A stretch of DNA of 7,386 nt from Anaerolineae bacterium (GTDB lineage Bacteria > Chloroflexota > Anaerolineae > Aggregatilineales > Aggregatilineaceae): NCBI GenBank assembly GCA_016929355.1, contig JAFGJA010000333.1:1-7386 (forward strand). The letters run 5' to 3'. The notes below the pieces were generated by a model. The model made no database searches and had not been told where the DNA came from. It was given only the letters and a program-made list of their open reading frames with translations. Numbering within the stretch: the first letter of the stretch is position 1; each line of letters starts with the position of its first letter. Below are positions 1-6,361 of this stretch, piece after piece. The translations under genes and the position numbers were made by a program.

Positions 1-809
1 CCTACACCATCCCGGATAGCCTGACCGATGGCACATGGTTCTGGCGCGTGGCGGCCATTGATGAGGCAGGCAACCAGAGCCTCTGGAGCGCCAATTCGCG
101 CGTCTTCGTAGACGCCGTGGATACGCCGGTCCCGACCCTGTACAGCCCGGCGGATACACTGCTCACCAGCGATGCCGTACTCACCTTCGACTGGTCCGAT
201 GAAGTAGGCGTCAAACGCTACAACCTCCAGGTGAACAGTTCGCCTAACTTCGATGGCGTGATGCGGATCAATGTGAATCCGCTCGTCAGCGAGTTCCGCA
301 ATGCCGTGTTACCGCTCGGTAGTGGTACATGGTACTGGCAGGTGCGCGCGCTGGGCACGGATAACATCTGGGGCGAATTCTCCGCGTACCGGACGATCAC
401 GGTGGATCGTGTGAAACCGGCCCGCCCGAACCTGGCTAGTCCGCCGAATAACACCACTACCGCCGACAATACGCCCCTCTTTACGTGGGATGAGGTTGGC
501 GATGCGGACGTGGTCGGCTATATCATCCAGATCGACAAGAACTATTTCTTCGCCAGCCCGGAGAAAATCGAGCAGCAGGTGGTGGACCCAGCCTACACCC
601 CCGGTACAGCCCTTGTGGACCGGCGCTGGTTCTGGCGTGTCGCGGCAGTGGATGCCGCCGGCAATGTCGGTCCCTGGAGTGCGTTCTGGAGTGTGATCGT
701 TGATACCAGTGCGCCAACATCTGATGTTGATACAAGCACGGGCAACTGGTGGGAAAAACTGACTCCTGAGCAGCGCCTTGAACTCTGGAAACGGCGCAAT
801 GGTCGCTAG
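1..809 (+). CDS. C-terminal part of a modular Ig/FnIII-like repeat surface protein (5' end outside window)
   Basis: The reading frame is open from base 3 and ends at TAG 807-809, giving 268 visible residues; the start lies upstream of the window. Three similar beta-sandwich-like modules are visible. Each ends in a W-x-W-[RQ]-V-x-A strand, usually followed by a D-x-[AG]-G-N turn and a W-S...[VI]-x-V-D strand. The anchor tryptophans fall at visible residues 12, 110 and 209, so the period is 98-99 residues. Modules start with a P-x-L-x-S-P segment. This pattern is typical of bacterial FnIII/Ig-like repeats in large secreted or cell-surface proteins involved in adhesion or binding of extracellular polymers. 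After the last module comes a short tail containing WWEKLTPEQRLELWKRR, which is charged and probably helical. There is no LPXTG motif, C-terminal membrane helix or PEP-CTERM signal, so the mode of anchoring cannot be seen. The 5' part might carry an enzymatic or protease domain. The modular surface-protein call is solid; the specific role is unknown. Confidence 0.8.
   Translation, partial: YTIPDSLTDGTWFWRVAAIDEAGNQSLWSANSRVFVDAVDTPVPTLYSPADTLLTSDAVLTFDWSDEVGVKRYNLQVNSSPNFDGVMRINVNPLVSEFRNAVLPLGSGTWYWQVRALGTDNIWGEFSAYRTITVDRVKPARPNLASPPNNTTTADNTPLFTWDEVGDADVVGYIIQIDKNYFFASPEKIEQQVVDPAYTPGTALVDRRWFWRVAAVDAAGNVGPWSAFWSVIVDTSAPTSDVDTSTGNWWEKLTPEQRLELWKRRNGR
36..682 (+). repeat. In-frame module repeat encoding W-x-W-[RQ]-V strands
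   Basis: Related DNA segments start at 36 (tggttctggcgcgtggcggc), 330 (tggtactggcaggtgcgcgc) and 627 (tggttctggcgtgtcgcggc), spaced 294 and 297 bp apart and all in frame. They encode equivalent strands of successive Ig/FnIII-like modules. Divergence between copies shows old duplications rather than a recent perfect tandem repeat. Confidence 0.65.
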
Positions 810-823
810 TTCATCGTAAACTT

Positions 824-851
824 GAGGGACAGTGCTGGTCTGCTGTCCCTC
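824..851. other. Perfect 9-bp stem hairpin just after the surface-protein stop
   Basis: GAGGGACAG (824-832) pairs exactly with CTGTCCCTC (843-851) around a 10-nt loop, starting 15 bp after the stop at 809. No T-tract follows, so on its own it is not a standard intrinsic terminator. It could protect the mRNA 3' end or assist the terminator immediately downstream. Confidence 0.55.
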
Positions 852-863
852 CCATGCAGAATT

Positions 864-900
864 AAAAAGGGGCCAATCCACACGGATCGGCCCCTTTTTT
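864..900. terminator. Bidirectional rho-independent terminator between convergent genes
   Basis: AAAAAGGGGCC (864-874) pairs with GGCCCCTTTTT (889-899). The stem can extend inward through ATCC/GGAT (876-879 and 884-887) around an ACAC loop, after one A/C mismatch. Six T residues (895-900) follow on the plus strand, and the A-run 864-868 supplies a U-tract for minus-strand transcripts. It lies between the plus-strand gene ending at 809 and the minus-strand gene ending at 919, so it probably terminates both. Confidence 0.88.
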
Positions 901-918
901 ACCGGTGGTAAATAGCCA

Positions 919-2007
919 TCAAATCGCAAAGGTCAGTTTGACTTCCACCCCGTGATTCGGCTTGCTTTTGATGATCAGCTCAGCGTTATGCAGTTCGCTC
1001 AACCGCTTGGCGATGATCAGCCCCAACCCTAAGCCTTGCTGCTCGTGCATCACGCGCTCGAACTGCATGTATGCGCCGATCTGACCAATCTGATCTTTCG
1101 TCATGCCGCGCCCGTAATCCCGAATCGAGATCGTATAGCGCCGTTCCTCCCGCACCCCGTTGACCTGCACCGGTGTGCCGGGTTGGGAAAACTTGAAGGC
1201 GTTATCGATTAATTCGTTGAGAATTTTGTTGAGATCGTGTTCGGCAATTTGCAGCGCAACATTATCGACGTTGACTTGCAGATCACCAGACCGGTGTGCT
1301 TCCTCCGCTTTGGCCTGCGCCACATCGCCGATCAGCTTATCGACTTTGCTCGTGATATGATTACGCAGCGCGGCAACTTCAGCCGGATCGGAAGCCATGA
1401 TCTCGATTTGCGCGTAGACCAGGTAATTTTCGAGAACGCGGTGCAGCCGCTTCCCGGCTTTGACCAGCCGATCCCCGATCTGTCGCAGATCGTCCGGGCT
1501 GAGACTATCCGCATCCAATTCGAGGACGCCCGCGTACCCCAAGATGCCGCCAAGCGGAGTACGCAGTTCATGCGGCAGCGCATACATGATATTTTTGCGC
1601 AGCAAACGCAGCGTGGACTCGTAGCGGGTAGCGATAGCTTTGTGCTTCTCTAGCTGGGTATTCACTGCTGCCAGCAGTTCACGCGCTGAAAAAGGTTTCG
1701 TGATGTAATCATCTGCACCGAGTTCCATCCCCGCGCGCATATCGTCGCGTTCCGATTGCGCGGTCAGGAAAATGACTGGAATGGAGGCAGTAGCTGGATC
1801 AAGACGCAGTTCGCGCAGCACATCATACCCGTCAAACCCCGGCATTTTGATGTCGCAGATCACCAGATCGGGTAAGCGATCCCGCACGACCTGCACCCCA
1901 ACCCCACCGTTGAGTATCCCTTTGGCCGAATAACCCACCGCTTCCAGAATATTCACAACAGTATCTAGCACCGACGGATTATCATCAATGGCAATAATGT
2001 TTGCCAT
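919..2007 (-). CDS. Receiver-first hybrid histidine kinase (REC-HisKA-HATPase_c), cytoplasmic
   Basis: This 362-residue two-component protein has a receiver domain (about 1-120) with acidic pair D8/D9, phospho-acceptor D52 in CDIKMPG, T82 and K104 (YITKPF), so all canonical residues are present. A helical linker leads to a HisKA dimerisation domain with H146 in LPHELRTPL. The HATPase_c domain shows an N-box (NELIDNAFKFS, about 264-274), G1 box (DYGRGM, about 297) and G2 box (GLGLGL, about 325-330). There is no membrane segment, PAS or GAF domain, so it is probably cytosolic and receives phosphate or signal from other proteins. ATG at 2007 is preferred over an in-frame TTG at 2037, because GAAGGGG lies 5-6 bases before it and would be coding in the longer form. 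It follows the glycosyltransferase gene by 98 bp on the same strand. A weak -10-like TAGAAT (2047-2052) without a clear -35 is the only promoter hint, so co-transcription with that gene is possible. The kinase call is firm; partner and signal are unknown. Confidence 0.93.
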   Translation of the reverse strand: MANIIAIDDNPSVLDTVVNILEAVGYSAKGILNGGVGVQVVRDRLPDLVICDIKMPGFDGYDVLRELRLDPATASIPVIFLTAQSERDDMRAGMELGADDYITKPFSARELLAAVNTQLEKHKAIATRYESTLRLLRKNIMYALPHELRTPLGGILGYAGVLELDADSLSPDDLRQIGDRLVKAGKRLHRVLENYLVYAQIEIMASDPAEVAALRNHITSKVDKLIGDVAQAKAEEAHRSGDLQVNVDNVALQIAEHDLNKILNELIDNAFKFSQPGTPVQVNGVREERRYTISIRDYGRGMTKDQIGQIGAYMQFERVMHEQQGLGLGLIIAKRLSELHNAELIIKSKPNHGVEVKLTFAI

Positions 2008-2105
2008 AGCTTCCCCTTCTTTACCAGCGCAAACCAACGATACCGTATTCTATAACGAAATAGGATCGCACGCTTGTGCCCGCGTTTTAATCCTGGTTGG
2101 TGTGC

Positions 2106-3359
2106 TCACTTTAGCTGGTCGTCATCCACTGCCGCCATGCGCAGCGTCGGCATTTCATGCCCGATCAATTGATCATACGTGTGGCTCAACAAACTGGCGC
2201 TGTGTGTCCAGGCGTGACGGTTGACCACCCAGCGCCGCCCCGCTTGCCCGATGGCTGTTCCTAACGCGGGATCGGCCAGGAGCGAGAGAATCCCCTCGGC
2301 GAAACTCTGCGGATCATCGCGCAGCAGCATGTGTTCACCATCTACCGCGTTGAGTCCTTCTGCGCCAATCGTCGTACTGACCACCGGACAGCCACACGCC
2401 AATGATTCCATCAATTTGAACCGTGTGCCGCTCCCACTGCGCAACGGACAGACAAACATCGCGCTGCTCTGCAAATAGGGGCGTGTATCCGGCACTAACC
2501 CGGCGACGCTAACCCCGGAGTTGGGATCGTCGTTGAGCGCGATCAATTCCGGCGGCGCATCCTTGCCCAGCAGCAGCAGTTCAAAATCGGGCCGTTTGCG
2601 CCGGACCAGGGGCAAAATCTCAGCCACGAAGTAAAGAACAGCATCAGTATTCGGGAAATATTTGTAATCGCCCATATACACCGCCGTGTGGTTATCGCGT
2701 TGAACGGTGTCATCAATATGGAAAAACTCCACATCAACCCCATTCGGAGCCAGAATCGTTTTAACGCCGGGTGTCACGCGATTAACTTCCCGTTGATCAA
2801 TGGGGGACATCACGCCGACCACCGTTGCCTCCGACCACGCGCGCGGCTCCCAGAAGCGCATTTTCACCGCTTCGAGCGCCACACCGGGCCGCGTATACCA
2901 GGGTTGGGCAACTTTGGCATGACGCCCCCAGGCGATGTACTCAATTGCCGGTTCAGAGAGCAGCACCGGCATGGCAAGATCGCGCGGCAGATTCGGCAGC
3001 ATGTAAAATGACTCGACGTGAATCAGGTCAATCCGCTCCCGACTCAGCAGATCGGCCAGCGTGCGCCGCATCTCCGCCGTATCATATAGCTGCATGGTTA
3101 CTGGCTGAACGGATGTGAAACTCAGCAATGCTGCTTTCAATGTGCCAGGACTTGGCGCGCGATCAACCACAATCAACTCGCAAAGGTTGCGCATCGGCGC
3201 GAGATCAAAAGCCCGTTCTTCGGGGCGACCAAAACAAACCAATGTGATCCGGTAATCCTCGCGCAGGTGCTTCACGAGATTATACGTCCGGCTGCGTCCG
3301 CCACTGTTCGGGGGATAGGGCAGATAGGGCGTGAGCATTAAAATATGGGAATTGGTCAT
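2106..3359 (-). CDS. GT4-type (group 1) glycosyltransferase
   Basis: This 417-residue protein has the two-lobed layout of GT-B retaining glycosyltransferases. The N-terminus MLTPYLPYPPNSGGRSRTYN (from residue 8) is the family's first strand and glycine-rich loop. The C-terminal half has the GT4 donor-binding region: PNGVD, the GSGTRFKLMESLACGCPVV segment (K315, E318) and G-A-E-G-L. The first Glu of the usual E-x7-E motif is replaced by Ser310; as I recall, some GT4 subfamilies with a G-x-G-T-R-[LF]-K motif also lack it, so this need not mean loss of activity. It should transfer a sugar from a nucleotide-sugar donor in the cytoplasm, for envelope polysaccharide or glycoconjugate synthesis; donor and acceptor are not predictable. 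The ATG at 3359 is chosen over TTG 3446 because a good promoter (3393-3421) lies inside the longer version. The ribosome site is modest (GGAG, 12 nt upstream). No other polysaccharide genes are in view. Confidence 0.88.
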   Translation of the reverse strand: MTNSHILMLTPYLPYPPNSGGRSRTYNLVKHLREDYRITLVCFGRPEERAFDLAPMRNLCELIVVDRAPSPGTLKAALLSFTSVQPVTMQLYDTAEMRRTLADLLSRERIDLIHVESFYMLPNLPRDLAMPVLLSEPAIEYIAWGRHAKVAQPWYTRPGVALEAVKMRFWEPRAWSEATVVGVMSPIDQREVNRVTPGVKTILAPNGVDVEFFHIDDTVQRDNHTAVYMGDYKYFPNTDAVLYFVAEILPLVRRKRPDFELLLLGKDAPPELIALNDDPNSGVSVAGLVPDTRPYLQSSAMFVCPLRSGSGTRFKLMESLACGCPVVSTTIGAEGLNAVDGEHMLLRDDPQSFAEGILSLLADPALGTAIGQAGRRWVVNRHAWTHSASLLSHTYDQLIGHEMPTLRMAAVDDDQLK

Positions 3360-3392
3360 AAAAAGACTACACTCCGTTTCTATGGTGTTGAG

Positions 3393-3421
3393 AGTGTACT
3401 TACAGGGCGGCGCGGTGTCAA
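3393..3421 (-). promoter_or_regulatory. Sigma-70-like promoter for the glycosyltransferase gene
   Basis: On the minus strand a perfect -35 hexamer TTGACA (3421-3416) is followed after exactly 17 bp by TACACT (3398-3393), which matches 4 of 6 bases of the -10 consensus. Transcription would begin near 3386, leaving a leader of about 27 nt before the ATG at 3359. The position fits the chosen start and excludes the upstream TTG. Confidence 0.6.
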
Positions 3422-3461
3422 TCACAAACGTTAATGGAGGAAACAATTCAAACAGGCATAC

Positions 3462-3532
3462 TGTAGGGGCCGGCCAGCGTATCGGCCCAGGGCGAACACA
3501 TGACGAACCGCAGGTTCGCGTTCGCCCCTACA
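3462..3532. repeat. Dispersed palindromic repeat, copy A (GTAGGGGC...GCCCCTAC type)
   Basis: The element is bounded by a 9-bp perfect inverted repeat, TGTAGGGGC (3462-3470) and GCCCCTACA (3524-3532). The right half forms a second hairpin: GGGCGAAC (3490-3497) pairs with GTTCGCCC (3520-3527), and inside it CGAACC (3504-3509) pairs with GGTTCG (3513-3518) around a GCA loop. The left half can pair GGGCC (3467-3471) with GGCCC (3484-3488). These pairings compete, because the right terminal arm is shared. A related element occurs at 7227-7284. It sits between divergent genes and has no coding capacity, so it resembles a REP/MITE-like non-autonomous element. Confidence 0.75.
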
Positions 3533-3561
3533 CGATCATACGGAATCAAAATAGCACAACA

Positions 3562-3576
3562 CCCCAATTTTTGGGG
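3562..3576. other. Small AT-looped hairpin upstream of the DUF3891 gene
   Basis: CCCCAA (3562-3567) pairs with TTGGGG (3571-3576) around a TTT loop, followed by AATTTT. It lies about 70 bp before the ATG at 3648, in an upstream position where an operator or promoter element could be. No gene precedes it on the plus strand, so it is unlikely to be an ordinary terminator. I see no convincing -35/-10 pair in 3577-3637; the best is the weak TTGATG (3598-3603) with GATATT (3623-3628) at 19 bp. Confidence 0.35.
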
Positions 3577-3647
3577 AATTTTCCGAAATGGGCGGTTTTG
3601 ATGTACACTTGCGCTAGTATCTGATATTTATACATTTGAGGGGGACT

Positions 3648-4436
3648 ATGATTCGCCGTGAAGAACCCGATGCTATCTGGTTAATTCAGCAGATGGCCCA
3701 TGCCTATATTTCTGGCGCAATTGCGGCGCATTGGATCGGGAATGGGACGATGTCGCTCGCCCCGCGTGATGATCTGGTGCTGGCCGCGACAAATCACGAT
3801 GCGGGATGGCTGGATGCGGACCGCCAGCCCGGTTTGAATGACCAGGGAATGCCACGCACCTTCACCGAAATGCCGCTCGACCAGCATTTCACGATCTGGC
3901 GCGACAGCATCGAAGCGGTTTTTTTCCAGAGCCGCTATGCGGGCCTGCTGACCAGCCGCCATTGTACCGCGCTCTATGAGCAGCGTTTGCGCTTTGTCGC
4001 CGATACGCCGGACGATAAAGCGCGGATTGAGGACTTCCTCGCTTACTGGCACGGCTGGCAAGACGATCAGATCGCAGCAATGGCCGATCATCCGGTTTAT
4101 GCGCCGTTCGTTGCGCCGGATCGCCTCGCGGAAAATGTGCGCTTGCTGCAAGTCTGGGATTATCTTTCGCTGCTGTTGGGGATGAGCGCGGTCCATGAAC
4201 AGACACTCGATGATATTCCATTCAATAGCGGCGTGCGCGGCACACTCCACATTGCCAGCCAGGGCTTGCGCGGCATGACGCTCGATCCGTACCCGCTCGA
4301 TGCGCCTCTCACCCTCTGGATCGATGCGCGAGAGGTGATCGGGGGACCGTTTGACTCCGCGTCTGAATTCCAGACCCTATTGGCTGATGTTCCCTACCAG
4401 CCATTACACTTCGCTATTTCACCACTAAATGCCTAA
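3648..4436 (+). CDS. DUF3891 family protein, unknown function
   Basis: This 262-residue protein has the layout I associate with the DUF3891 family. An N-terminal helix carries H18, S22-G23 and H28-W29; then come the TNHDAGW segment (H50, D51, W54), a Q-P-G-L...P-R-T-F loop, and an L-L-T-S-R-H segment (H105). The ordered His, His-Asp and later His residues recall HD-type metal phosphohydrolases, but that is an inference; the family has no established reaction that I know of. No signal peptide or membrane helix is visible, so it is probably cytoplasmic. The ATG at 3648 follows a strong GAGGGGG ribosome site (3638-3644); an in-frame TTG at 3636 overlaps that site and is rejected. The response-regulator gene starts 13 bp after its stop, so the two are very likely one operon. 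A palindromic repeat and a hairpin lie upstream. Confidence 0.8.
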   Translation: MIRREEPDAIWLIQQMAHAYISGAIAAHWIGNGTMSLAPRDDLVLAATNHDAGWLDADRQPGLNDQGMPRTFTEMPLDQHFTIWRDSIEAVFFQSRYAGLLTSRHCTALYEQRLRFVADTPDDKARIEDFLAYWHGWQDDQIAAMADHPVYAPFVAPDRLAENVRLLQVWDYLSLLLGMSAVHEQTLDDIPFNSGVRGTLHIASQGLRGMTLDPYPLDAPLTLWIDAREVIGGPFDSASEFQTLLADVPYQPLHFAISPLNA

Positions 4437-4449
4437 TTTGGGAGACCTC

Positions 4450-5193
4450 ATGATTGGAAAAACAAACCTCAAAGTATTAATTCTCGATAGGGACTTTTAC
4501 TCGCGGCAGGCAATTAACAGCTACCTCGCCTGGGACCGGCGCACACGAGTTGTGCATAAAACCGGTTCGATTGAGTCGGTGAAAGACTATGTGAATTCAG
4601 TCGATGAATCAGAATGGCCGGATGTTGTGCTGCTGGATACGCGCGCCGCCGATTCCACCGCAGAATTAGCCGAACTGATCCTGATGATCGAAGATACGAT
4701 CCCCGATGTGATGACGCTGATCCTCGCGCGTGATGTCGAACTTGACGTAATCCGCGCGGTGGAAAAATCGCGCGTGAACGGCTATTTGCTGCGGAACGAG
4801 ATTCGGATTCGCATCGCGTCGGCGATCTGTTGGGCACAGGAACACGATTTTGTCGTGACCCAGGGCGTCAAAGAAGCGCTCAAAGATGAATTCGAAGGCC
4901 GTTTATTCCGCGCGGTGATCGTCCCTGAGATGCGCGAATACCCCGATCTCACCAATCGCGTGCGCGAAGCATTGGATTACTGCGTCGTGGAGGGCATGTC
5001 AGCCGAACTCGCCGCAGACGAAATGGGGATCAGCGCGCATACCGTCCGCAGCTATGTGAAGGAAGGGTATCGCATCCTCGAAACGTATGATGACAAGATT
5101 TACCCGCCGGACCTCAGCCCACAGGAACGCGCCTTTATGCGGATCACGGCTTTACAAAAGGAAACGCCACCGCTCTCTGAACCTAAAGAGTAA
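4450..5193 (+). CDS. Response regulator with degenerate receiver and LuxR/NarL-like helix-turn-helix
   Basis: This 247-residue protein has an N-terminal receiver-like domain (about 7-130). The phospho-acceptor position is kept as D63 in DVVLLD, but the acidic pair is D13-R14 (LILDRD), the conserved Thr/Ser aligns with A93 (LILARD), and the conserved Lys aligns with R115 (GYLLRN). A helical linker leads to a C-terminal helix-turn-helix at about 180-211, where GMSAELAADEMGISAHTVRS matches the LuxR/NarL pattern of recognition helix and preceding turn. It is probably a DNA-binding transcription factor whose control by classical phosphorylation is uncertain. ATG 4450 is chosen over ATG 4429: GGGAG (4440-4444) is well placed 5 nt before it, while 4429 would overlap the upstream gene and has no such site. 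It is co-directional with the DUF3891 gene 13 bp upstream. Its stop lies 4 bp from the stop of the opposing kinase gene, with no terminator between. Targets are unknown. Confidence 0.85.
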   Translation: MIGKTNLKVLILDRDFYSRQAINSYLAWDRRTRVVHKTGSIESVKDYVNSVDESEWPDVVLLDTRAADSTAELAELILMIEDTIPDVMTLILARDVELDVIRAVEKSRVNGYLLRNEIRIRIASAICWAQEHDFVVTQGVKEALKDEFEGRLFRAVIVPEMREYPDLTNRVREALDYCVVEGMSAELAADEMGISAHTVRSYVKEGYRILETYDDKIYPPDLSPQERAFMRITALQKETPPLSEPKE

Positions 5194-5197
5194 AACA

Positions 5198-6346
5198 TCA
5201 GATAGTATCATTCATGGGCAGGACCACGCGAAAGGTGCTGCCCTGGCCGGTTTTGCTCTGCACCGTGATCTGCCCGCCGTGCTGCTCCACAATTGTTTTC
5301 ACAATGGACAGCCCCAGGCCCGATCCTTCCACCTGTTCGCTGCCAGCATTTTGCACACGATAAAAAGCATCGAACAGGTGCGGTAAATCGGCTTTAGGAA
5401 TCCCAATGCCCGTATCCTGCACTTCAATGCTCGTGCAGCCCCCCTTGATCCAGGCGCGCACGGTGACTTTGCTCTTCGGTGGTGAATATTTGATCGCGTT
5501 GGCAACCAGGTTATCCACGACACGCGCCATATAGCTTTCATCAATCGTGATACACGCATCCCCTGGCGGCGCTTCATAGACCAGTTCGATCTGTTCCTGG
5601 CTGGCGAGAACGTGAAAGCTCGTCAGGCATTTTTGCAGGAAATCATTCAGGACTACTGCGGACAATGACAGGTGTGAACCGGTTTCCAACTGCGCCAGAT
5701 CGAGCATATCGGTGACTAAGGTCCGCATTTTATCCACACTATCGCGGATATTCTCAACGGACTGGTTCAGCAGGGGTTTATCACTCTCCGCCACTTCCAA
5801 ACGATCTAAGACGTGCGTATAACCGAGAATCACATTGAGCGGGTTGCGCAGGTCGTGCGTTGCCATGCGGATAAACTGGTCCTTCATCCGGTTCAGCGAT
5901 TCGAAGTACTGGCGATCTTGCGCGCGCAGCGCTTCGATCTGCCGCCGTTGGTAGACCAGCATCAACTGATTCTGCACACGGGCGACCACCTCGCGGTACT
6001 GGAACGGCTTGGTAATGTAATCGACGCCGCCGATCTCAAAACCGCGCACGATATTTTCGGTTTCGCTCAAGGCGCTGATAAAAATCACGGGAATATCGCG
6101 CGTGGCCGGGTCCGCTTTTAGCTTTTCGCAAACCTCATACCCGTTCATATCCGGCATATTAATATCCAGCAGGATCAGATCGGGCGGATTCGCCTTGACC
6201 GCTTCTAACGTGCTGCGGCCATCGCGCGCTTTTTCGACGCCATACCCAAACGTGGTCATCATATCCGACAAGGCGATCAAATTGCTAGGCACATCATCAA
6301 CCATCAAGATTTTTGCTTGACGGGAAATTTGGAGTTGTGGGGTCAA
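5198..6346 (-). CDS. Receiver-first hybrid histidine kinase (REC-HisKA-HATPase_c), TTG start
   Basis: This 382-residue protein has a complete receiver (about 11-130) with D17/D18, phospho-acceptor D61 in LLDINMPDMNG, S91 and K113 (YITKPF). A charged helix (about 128-160) resembles a signalling coiled coil. HisKA has H164 in THDLRNPL, and HATPase_c has an N-box (DNLVANAIKYS, N283), G1 (DTGIGIP, D311), F-box (LFDAFYR) and G2 (GSGLGLSI, 341-348). No membrane or PAS/GAF region is present, so it is cytosolic. The start is a TTG at 6346: the next in-frame ATG (codon 15) lies inside the first receiver strand and would destroy the fold. The TTG overlaps the TGA of the upstream gene in a TTGA arrangement, with AGGAGAG 8 nt before it, implying translational coupling. 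It has the same domain order as the kinase at 919-2007 but clearly diverged sequence. Likely inputs are other kinases acting on its receiver. Confidence 0.93.
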   Translation of the reverse strand: MTPQLQISRQAKILMVDDVPSNLIALSDMMTTFGYGVEKARDGRSTLEAVKANPPDLILLDINMPDMNGYEVCEKLKADPATRDIPVIFISALSETENIVRGFEIGGVDYITKPFQYREVVARVQNQLMLVYQRRQIEALRAQDRQYFESLNRMKDQFIRMATHDLRNPLNVILGYTHVLDRLEVAESDKPLLNQSVENIRDSVDKMRTLVTDMLDLAQLETGSHLSLSAVVLNDFLQKCLTSFHVLASQEQIELVYEAPPGDACITIDESYMARVVDNLVANAIKYSPPKSKVTVRAWIKGGCTSIEVQDTGIGIPKADLPHLFDAFYRVQNAGSEQVEGSGLGLSIVKTIVEQHGGQITVQSKTGQGSTFRVVLPMNDTI

Positions 6347-6361
6347 TAGTTACGCTCTCCT
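6343..6361 (-). promoter_or_regulatory. Ribosome binding site and TTGA stop/start overlap
   Basis: On the minus strand AGGAGAG (6361-6355) lies 8 nt before TTG (6346-6344). The TTG shares bases with the TGA stop (6345-6343) of the upstream gene. The Shine-Dalgarno sits inside the upstream coding sequence, which decides the unusual TTG start and implies coupled translation of the two proteins. Confidence 0.7.

Noticed and set aside
309..929. 206-codon open frame on the minus strand opposite the surface-protein gene
   Set aside because: It runs antisense to clear Ig/FnIII-like modules, would have to read through the terminator hairpin at 864-900, overlaps the end of the kinase gene, and shows no recognisable motif.
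1237..1653. 138-codon plus-strand frame inside the first kinase gene
   Set aside because: It is antisense to the conserved HisKA region, has no ribosome site and no domain signature; it is a shadow of the real gene.
2008..2037. TTG start at 2037 giving the first kinase ten more residues
   Set aside because: The extension encodes the Shine-Dalgarno GAAGGGG that serves the ATG at 2007, and the receiver domain begins directly after that ATG.
2047..2052. TAGAAT as a -10 box for the first kinase gene
   Set aside because: No acceptable -35 hexamer lies 15-19 bp upstream, so I did not list it as a promoter; read-through from the glycosyltransferase gene is as likely.
3360..3446. TTG start at 3446 giving the glycosyltransferase 29 more residues
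   Set aside because: The extension contains the TTGACA-N17-TACACT promoter and shows no family similarity; the GT4 first strand begins right after the ATG at 3359.
3462..3532. Palindromic element considered as a rho-independent terminator or CRISPR repeat
   Set aside because: No T-tract follows either arm and the two copies are almost 4 kb apart without regular spacers, so neither interpretation fits.
3681..4250. 189-codon minus-strand frame inside the DUF3891 gene
   Set aside because: The plus-strand frame has the family motifs, a strong ribosome site and operon context; the antisense frame has none.
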